Part shown: in pieces, positions 61,301 to 64,000 of the stretch | How the letters are laid out: the number at the start of each line of letters is the position of its first letter | Numbering within the stretch: position 1 is the first letter of the stretch | DNA from: Nymphalis io | Taxonomy: Eukaryota; Arthropoda; Insecta; Lepidoptera; Nymphalidae | Length of the DNA stretch: 64,000 nucleotides | Assembly: GCF_905147045.1 (NCBI RefSeq) | Contig: NC_065889.1 | Coordinates: 7,197,001 to 7,261,000, forward strand | Direction: 5' to 3' | Translations under genes and position numbers: made by a program | Notes under the pieces: model-generated | Database searches by the model: none | Seen by the model: the letters and a program-made list of their open reading frames with translations, nothing else | What the model was told of the DNA's origin: nothing

Positions 61301-63711
61301 AGATACCAGGTTAAATTCGTTTCAACACTGCACACTGATAGCAATATTATGACATAATAGTAGAATTTGTGTTTATAATTCATCTCGTGTTTGACGGTGA
61401 AGGAAAACATCGTGAGGAAACCTGCATGTGTCTAATTTCATTGAAATTCTGCCACATGTGTATTCCACCAACCCGCATTGGAGCAGCGTGGTGGAATAAG
61501 CTCCAAACCTTCTCAAAAAGGGAGAGGAGGCCTTAGCCCAGCAGTGGGACATTAACAGGCTGTTACTGTACTGTTACTGTAGATAGTAGAACCTAATAAA
61601 TTGTTGTTTAATATTTTATATTATTAAACGATATGCTAGAGTGAGAGACTGGGCCATCCGATTGTAATGTAGTCTCCAATTGTGGACATTGGCTAATGAG
61701 TGGCTGCACGGAACGCTTCCTCCAGTAAAACTTACGACCGTGACAATTTCTCATTACAATTGAGATGTCTGCCGTCCCGCACAAAAATTGCAGGATAGTC
61801 CACTAATTTATTTTTTTTGTTTTTAGGACATTCATACTTCTACATGGAGCAGTTATTTGGCTAGCGGAGTAACTCTTGGTTTTTGGCTCGATTTCATATG
61901 CGTGATCTATTTAACAATCGTGATAGTTGCTTTTCTCGTTATTGATAGCAGTAAGTATTGTAACTCACTAAACAAATAAGACATCATATTTTCAATGTCC
62001 ATAAAGAGGTCGTATATATACCTACTGATTTATATGTTAATTATTTTATTTTATTATTAATAATATTTAATAGACAAAATTATAAATACATAAAGGGAAA
62101 TATGTTTAAATAAAACAAAAATATATAATGACGACAACGTAAATTAAATACTCTTTTACATGGAGTGATTTATTTCGTTGCAGAAACTATATTCTCTGGC
62201 AACGTGGGACTGGCGATATCACAGACTCTCATCTTAACGGGTATGCTCCAGTTCGGAGTGCGGCAAACGGCGGAAGTGATCTCGCAAATGACTAGCGTGG
62301 AGCGAATTCTGCAATATACACATATTGAACGGGAACCCCAGTGGGATAAAGGAAGTAAGATAATTGCAAATAATTCTATGTTTACTTTCGTCGATTTCTT
62401 ATTTAAATTATATTTTCAATAATTCATTTAAAACAATGCGATAGTGAAGCCTTAAGAATCTATATACGTTTCAGCTAAAGAAACCCCTAAAGGTTGGCCT
62501 TGGTGCGGCCGCGTCGAGTTTCGCAATTGTTACATGAAGTACACACCCGAAGATATACCTGTTTTAAAAAATTTGAACTTAATCATCGAAAGTGGTTGGA
62601 AGGTAAGTTTATATACGCTTTGTAATTAATTAGGACTTAAAATTGTTACCAAAGTGGATTTAAAACTATTTTAGAAAAATATAATAAGTACTTCTTTCGT
62701 CTTTGTGGCTCAAATACTATTTTGAAGATATAAATATTTGTATATTAAAATAACAGTTACAATGGATGTATTGTTGAATATTATTTTGTCTTTTTTTTCC
62801 AAAGGTTGGCATTGTCGGTAGGACGGGTGCCGGTAAATCTTCGCTGATTTCTTCTTTATTCCGTCTTGCTATTGTAGAGGGAGAAGTTCTTATTGATGAG
62901 GTCGATACCGGAAATCTTTCCCTTCAGGTTTGAAATATAACATTTATTTAATTTACATGAGTTATTTAAATTAGAATAATAAATATATATTTTTTTCAGG
63001 AGTTGCGCTCTAAAATATCAATCATTCCACAAGAACCAGTTCTATTTTCTGCAACTATTCGATACAATTTAGATCCATTTAACTCTTATGATGACGAACA
63101 ACTGTGGAAAGCTCTAGAAGCAGTGAGTATCTCCCTCATATTTTTGTATTTGTTAGTCTATCTTTAACAGAAGGAGTTTAATATTTTTATTCAATTCAAA
63201 GGTCGATTTGAAAGCGGCAATCCCAGCTTTAGATTTTAAAGTATCCGAAGGTGGTTCTAACTTTTCACTTGGTCAAAGACAACTGATATGTTTGGCGCGA
63301 GCTATTCTTCGTGGAAATCGCATACTTGTGTTAGACGAGGCTACAGCAAATGTAGATCCAAAGTAAGTTTACTATTAATAACTAGATATATATAATTAAA
63401 GTACTTACTAACTAATATAAAAATGCATACATTTCAGAACCGATGAATTTATTCAGAGGACCATACGAAGGCGTTTTTCAGACTGCACAGTTTTAACAGT
63501 AGCTCACCGATTAAACACCATTATGGACTCGGATCGTGTTATGGTGATGGATTCTGGACGCCTGGTTGAGTTCGATCATCCATACAAATTGTTAAGCAAT
63601 CCTGAAGGTTACTTTACAAAAATGGTCAAAGAAACCAGTGACAAGATGTCAATGCAGCTGTACGAAATTGCGAAGAAAACATTTCTCGACAGCGGCGGCG
63701 TGATAGAATAA
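31480..63711 (+). CDS. ABCC4-like: ABCC4-like multidrug-resistance-type ABC transporter, complete (25 coding exons, 1,395 aa)
   Basis: ATP-driven exporter of the MRP family, short form without TMD0, expected in the plasma membrane. Exons: 31480-31703, 54517-54651, 54854-55058, 55185-55410, 56036-56133, 56233-56430, 56624-56750, 57583-57732, 58193-58386, 58459-58623, 58703-58840, 59169-59336, 59619-59768, 59889-60112, 60401-60534, 60606-60815, 60895-61125, 61203-61309, 61827-61950, 62184-62354, 62475-62602, 62805-62927, 63000-63122, 63202-63362, 63438-63711. All are GT-AG with agreeing phases (4,188 nt). The ATG has a good context (CAAAATGG); open frame above it has no ATG. NBD1: Walker A GSVGSGKSS (513-521), LSGGQ (603-607), LLDD (degenerate catalytic position), His660. 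NBD2: GRTGAGKS (1174-1181), FSLGQ (1272-1276), LVLDE with Glu1297, His1328. The length and the split between a degenerate NBD1 and a complete NBD2 are normal for ABCC4-type proteins. The substrate is unknown. Confidence 0.93.
31704..36770. other. Left part of ABCC intron 1, no gene
   Basis: AT-rich. Contains a TTC microsatellite at about 32598-32615 flanked by direct copies of TTTATTTTATTTAATAATT, and a TTAATTAA-type run near 33980-34015. No coding region or mobile element was recognised. Confidence 0.5.
37380..37650 (+). pseudogene. Jockey-like LINE reverse-transcriptase fragment
   Basis: Reads EATEFLGITIDSKLQWGP then NKLANRLGSSAAFAV, and after a frameshift MSYGILLWDNAAYIDTIFEL, QKRVICAIYNLSPEESLR. 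This is the C-terminal part of a non-LTR reverse transcriptase as found in jockey-type elements of moths and butterflies. It is 5' truncated, with a frameshift near 37500. Confidence 0.75.
37650..38520 (-). pseudogene. Second LINE reverse-transcriptase fragment, opposite strand
   Basis: The minus strand reads QGGLSSPTLFNLYINELIDI, HIDGVNVNNISYADDMVLLS (catalytic YADD at 37915-37926) and FQFKYLGHILTT near 37720. Upstream pieces (WDGALSRSYCLECG) also fit a non-LTR reverse transcriptase. Several stops break it. It abuts the plus-oriented jockey fragment tail to tail; the clade is not resolved. Confidence 0.75.
38521..40884. other. ABCC intron 1, AT-rich, nothing recognised
   Basis: No gene or repeat family supported in this stretch. 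The minus open frame at 39124-39309 lacks coding character. Confidence 0.45.
40885..41162 (-). mobile_element. Dispersed repeat family A, minus-orientation copy
   Basis: Reverse complement of the elements at 15250 and 19116, from AATAGGAAGACGGGCG through CTACCCAGACGAGCTTGCAC. It directly abuts the 5' side of the LINE fragment starting at 41163. Confidence 0.78.
41163..43445 (+). pseudogene. RTE-type non-LTR retrotransposon, 5' truncated and frameshifted
   Basis: About 2.3 kb of an RTE-clade LINE. It starts late in the endonuclease (VVMVDFNAKVG at 41173) and includes endonuclease end pieces, then the reverse transcriptase: LKNNKAPGDD (42120), NYRPISLLSHVYKLFSRVL, MAFVDYEKAFDSIE, RRGERQGDVISPKLFTTALE, FTDD (42778-42789), LDKTKVMFN, MTYGAETWTL. 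The 3' end near 43380-43440 reads the usual RTE C-terminus in broken form (CCTATGTTCAGTAGTAGACAATG). At least six frameshifts or stops make it inactive. It lies in the sense orientation in ABCC intron 1. Confidence 0.88.
43446..44734. other. ABCC intron 1, AT-rich, nothing recognised
   Basis: No gene supported. Ordinary AT-rich intron sequence between the LINE and the next repeat. Confidence 0.45.
44735..44890 (+). mobile_element. Dispersed repeat family B, copy 4
   Basis: CAGCCACGGTGGCAAC, TTCCTATTCCCTGAC, GAACGGCAATCCGTCACAAC, GAGGCGCAGGACCAACAGC, and TTTACGTGCTCTACG keep the family B order. This copy best preserves the 3' half. Confidence 0.65.
44891..46371. other. ABCC intron 1, AT-rich, AT microsatellite
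   Basis: No gene supported. A long AT dinucleotide run lies at 46316-46351. Confidence 0.45.
46372..46640 (+). mobile_element. Diverged tRNA-derived SINE
   Basis: Head GCCGCAATGGCTCAGTGG with B box GGGTTCAAATCCC, followed by a diverged body (GGAAATCTTACATTTAATGG, ATTCTGC, ATGGTGGAACTAG). The RTE-like tail is missing or unrecognisable. Confidence 0.65.
46784..46856. repeat. Imperfect palindrome around an AT run
   Basis: The arm at 46784-46810 (AGAGTTCGTCTTTCGAATAC...) pairs with 46825-46856 (...GTATTCGAGTTTCGTGACGAACTCT) around an AT dinucleotide core, with one small insertion in the right arm. It could form a cruciform or hairpin, or mark a MITE. Confidence 0.65.
48690..48900 (-). mobile_element. 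Diverged tRNA-derived SINE, minus orientation
   Basis: On the minus strand: GAGATGGCCCAATTGGTAGG (A box), GGTTCTAATCC (B box), then TTAATATGTGTGTATATTTATG and CGTGATGAAATCG. A second, plus-oriented piece of the same family (GTGACGAAAACATCATGAG to TACAGGCTGTTATCG) follows at about 48940-49030. Confidence 0.6.
48910..49030 (+). mobile_element. SINE fragment, plus orientation
   Basis: Contains a diverged ACATCATGAG...GAAATCC segment and ends TACAGGCTGTTATCG, matching the body and tail of the 25680 SINE with the middle lost. Confidence 0.5.
50025..50225 (+). mobile_element. Dispersed repeat family B, copy 5
   Basis: TAGCTAACTGCGCATGA, TAGTGCACAAGTTTGCGCAA, ATAATCCAATGGGACTGG, and ACGACAAGCCTGGAGAGAGC follow the family B order. 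Confidence 0.6.
50970..51070 (+). mobile_element. Highly diverged SINE fragment
   Basis: CAGGAAACCTACACG, TATTCAGCCACCCACACTGGAGCAGTG correspond in order to the SINE body (AGGAAACCTGCATG, ACCCGCATTGGAGCAGCG). Confidence 0.5.
51071..53799. other. ABCC intron 1, AT-rich, nothing recognised
   Basis: No gene or repeat family supported. Confidence 0.45.
53800..53985 (+). mobile_element. Degenerate tRNA-derived SINE
   Basis: TTTGGCACATCTGGCTCAATG at the head, GAGTTTAAGGCCGAGCAAGCACCGC at the B-box region, then TTCATATATTTGTGTTTATAATTCA as in the SINE body. Confidence 0.55.
54517..56750 (+). other. TMD1-coding exons 2-7 of the plus-strand ABCC gene
   Basis: Encode residues 75 to about 404: first ABC transmembrane domain, with the elbow region (KPFQPVALSMMLSYW), the cytosolic loop landmarks LSNDVNRFD and DEIINGMQ, and VIKMYAWEKPFEKV. 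Exons 4-7 have exactly the same lengths (226, 98, 198 and 127 nt) as their counterparts in the minus-strand paralogue. Confidence 0.88.
55469..55570 (+). mobile_element. 5'-truncated young SINE insertion with 12-bp target-site duplication
   Basis: Only the last 102 bp of the SINE are present, inserted in the intron between exons 4 and 5 of the plus-strand ABCC gene. TATCATTAACAG flanks it at 55457-55468 and 55571-55582. I count about one difference from the matching part of the element at 25680-25995. An open frame reading from the exon into it is not a gene extension, since a good donor (GTGAGT) precedes it. Confidence 0.9.
58193..59336 (+). other. NBD1-coding exons 9-12 of the plus-strand ABCC gene
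   Basis: Encode the first nucleotide-binding domain, from LLIQDVCANW through the His-switch region VTHQLHYL. Walker A, Q-loop (YACQEPWLF), signature LSGGQ, Walker B with DD in place of DE, and D-loop SAVD are all present. The Asp at the catalytic position is typical of ABCC NBD1 and predicts weak hydrolysis there. Confidence 0.9.
60287..60339. repeat. Perfect 14-bp inverted repeat in ABCC intron 14
   Basis: CGGTTAAGATCTAC at 60287-60300 and its exact reverse complement at 60326-60339 are separated by 25 nt. It lies within a GC-richer patch (about 60165-60350) of the intron between exons 14 and 15. Confidence 0.8.
61366..61582 (+). mobile_element. 5'-truncated SINE insertion with 9-bp target-site duplication
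   Basis: Starts TTTGTGTTTATAATTCATC, without the A and B boxes, and ends in CAGCAGTGGGACATTAACAGGC and a TACTGT repeat. ATAGTAGAA flanks it at 61357-61365 and 61583-61591. It lies in the intron between exons 18 and 19 of the ABCC gene. Confidence 0.88.
61640..61795. other. Unclassified GC-richer intron patch
   Basis: Directly after the SINE in intron 18, about 155 bp that is less AT-rich than usual (GAGAGACTGGGCCATCCG, TGTCTGCCGTCCCGCAC). It contains CAATTGTGG and CAATTGAGA palindromic pieces. No open frame or known family. Confidence 0.35.
62475..63711 (+). other. NBD2-coding exons 21-25 of the plus-strand ABCC gene
   Basis: Complete second nucleotide-binding domain: GRTGAGKSS, IIPQEPVLF, signature FSLGQRQL, LVLDEATANVD with the catalytic Glu, and AHRLNTI. 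The C-terminal tail is short (FLDSGGVIE) and has no obvious PDZ ligand. Confidence 0.92.
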
Positions 63712-63712
63712 A
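63706..63712 (+). terminator. AATAAA overlapping the ABCC stop codon
   Basis: AATAAA overlaps the TAA stop at 63709-63711. A second AATAAA lies at about 63846-63851 and is the more likely signal, giving a 3' UTR of roughly 150 nt. Confidence 0.45.
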
Positions 63713-64000
63713 ATAAAGTGTTAAGTTTACTATATTTAGTATTATAAGTTCATTGTTTTGGAATGATGCAGTTAGGTACTTAGAATTATAATTGTTATAT
63801 TGCCGAGGGTATGAACAACGGCTAACGCATGTAATTCAAAAGGTTAAATAAAATTGTTGCCATAATTTAAATTAAACATCTAATTTAAATGTAATTTAAG
63901 ATTCTTTTCTACGTTTCATATTAGATTTAATTTACATATAGATATGTAATGATTTATATATTGTACACATTCGCGATATAATTGGACTTAGGTGATTATA
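63712..64000. other. 3' flank of the plus-strand ABCC gene
   Basis: 3' UTR and downstream AT-rich sequence. No further gene starts before the right edge. Confidence 0.6.

Larger units (their letters stand above)
59889..62354 (+). other. Linker and TMD2-coding exons 14-20 of the plus-strand ABCC gene
   Basis: The linker is acidic and Ser-rich (EEEERESGSMGWRVYGAYL), followed by the second membrane domain (LVFMVLLLVIGQLSATLCDYW). Conserved pieces include RFFDTNSSGRILNRFSKDIGALDE, split across the exon 16/17 border, and a short extracellular loop containing NST and NSTF sequons. Confidence 0.85.

Overview
The window looks like nuclear DNA from a lepidopteran insect, probably a butterfly. It is strongly AT-rich, has short GT-AG exons, and carries many dispersed repeats of types that I associate with Lepidoptera: tRNA-derived SINEs with RTE-like 3' ends, RTE-type LINE tails ending in TGA repeats, and a short element ending in CTTCCTATTCTATAAA-type sequence. 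The species was not determined.

Layout. (1) Positions 1-3515, minus strand: the 5' half of an ABCC4-like (MRP-type) ABC transporter. Ten coding exons were reconstructed; the gene runs off the left edge inside NBD1. An RTE LINE tail lies in the intron at the edge. (2) Positions 3904-16295, minus strand: an eleven-exon gene for a coiled-coil, cysteine-rich protein of about 1,662 residues. I cannot name it. All splice phases agree and the joined reading frame closes on a stop codon. (3) Positions 16296-31264: about 15 kb without a convincing gene, filled with AT-rich sequence and decayed SINE, LINE and DNA-transposon pieces. (4) Positions 31265-63711, plus strand: a complete second ABCC4-like transporter with 25 coding exons and 1,395 residues. 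It has a good TATA/initiator promoter. Its first intron is 22.8 kb and holds several LINE and SINE fragments; the other 24 coding exons sit within 9.2 kb.

The two transporters are transcribed divergently on either side of the coiled-coil gene. They share intron phases throughout the comparable part and many exact exon lengths, so they are paralogues that now lie in inverted orientation. ABCC4-type proteins export organic anions and conjugates using ATP; the substrate here cannot be read from sequence.

The most unusual content is the coiled-coil protein. It carries thirteen Cys-x-Cys motifs, several of them followed by a short predicted helix, which suggests an undescribed repeated module. 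No CRISPR array, operon, rRNA or functional tRNA gene was seen. Exon coordinates come from reading splice sites and phases by eye, without transcript evidence.
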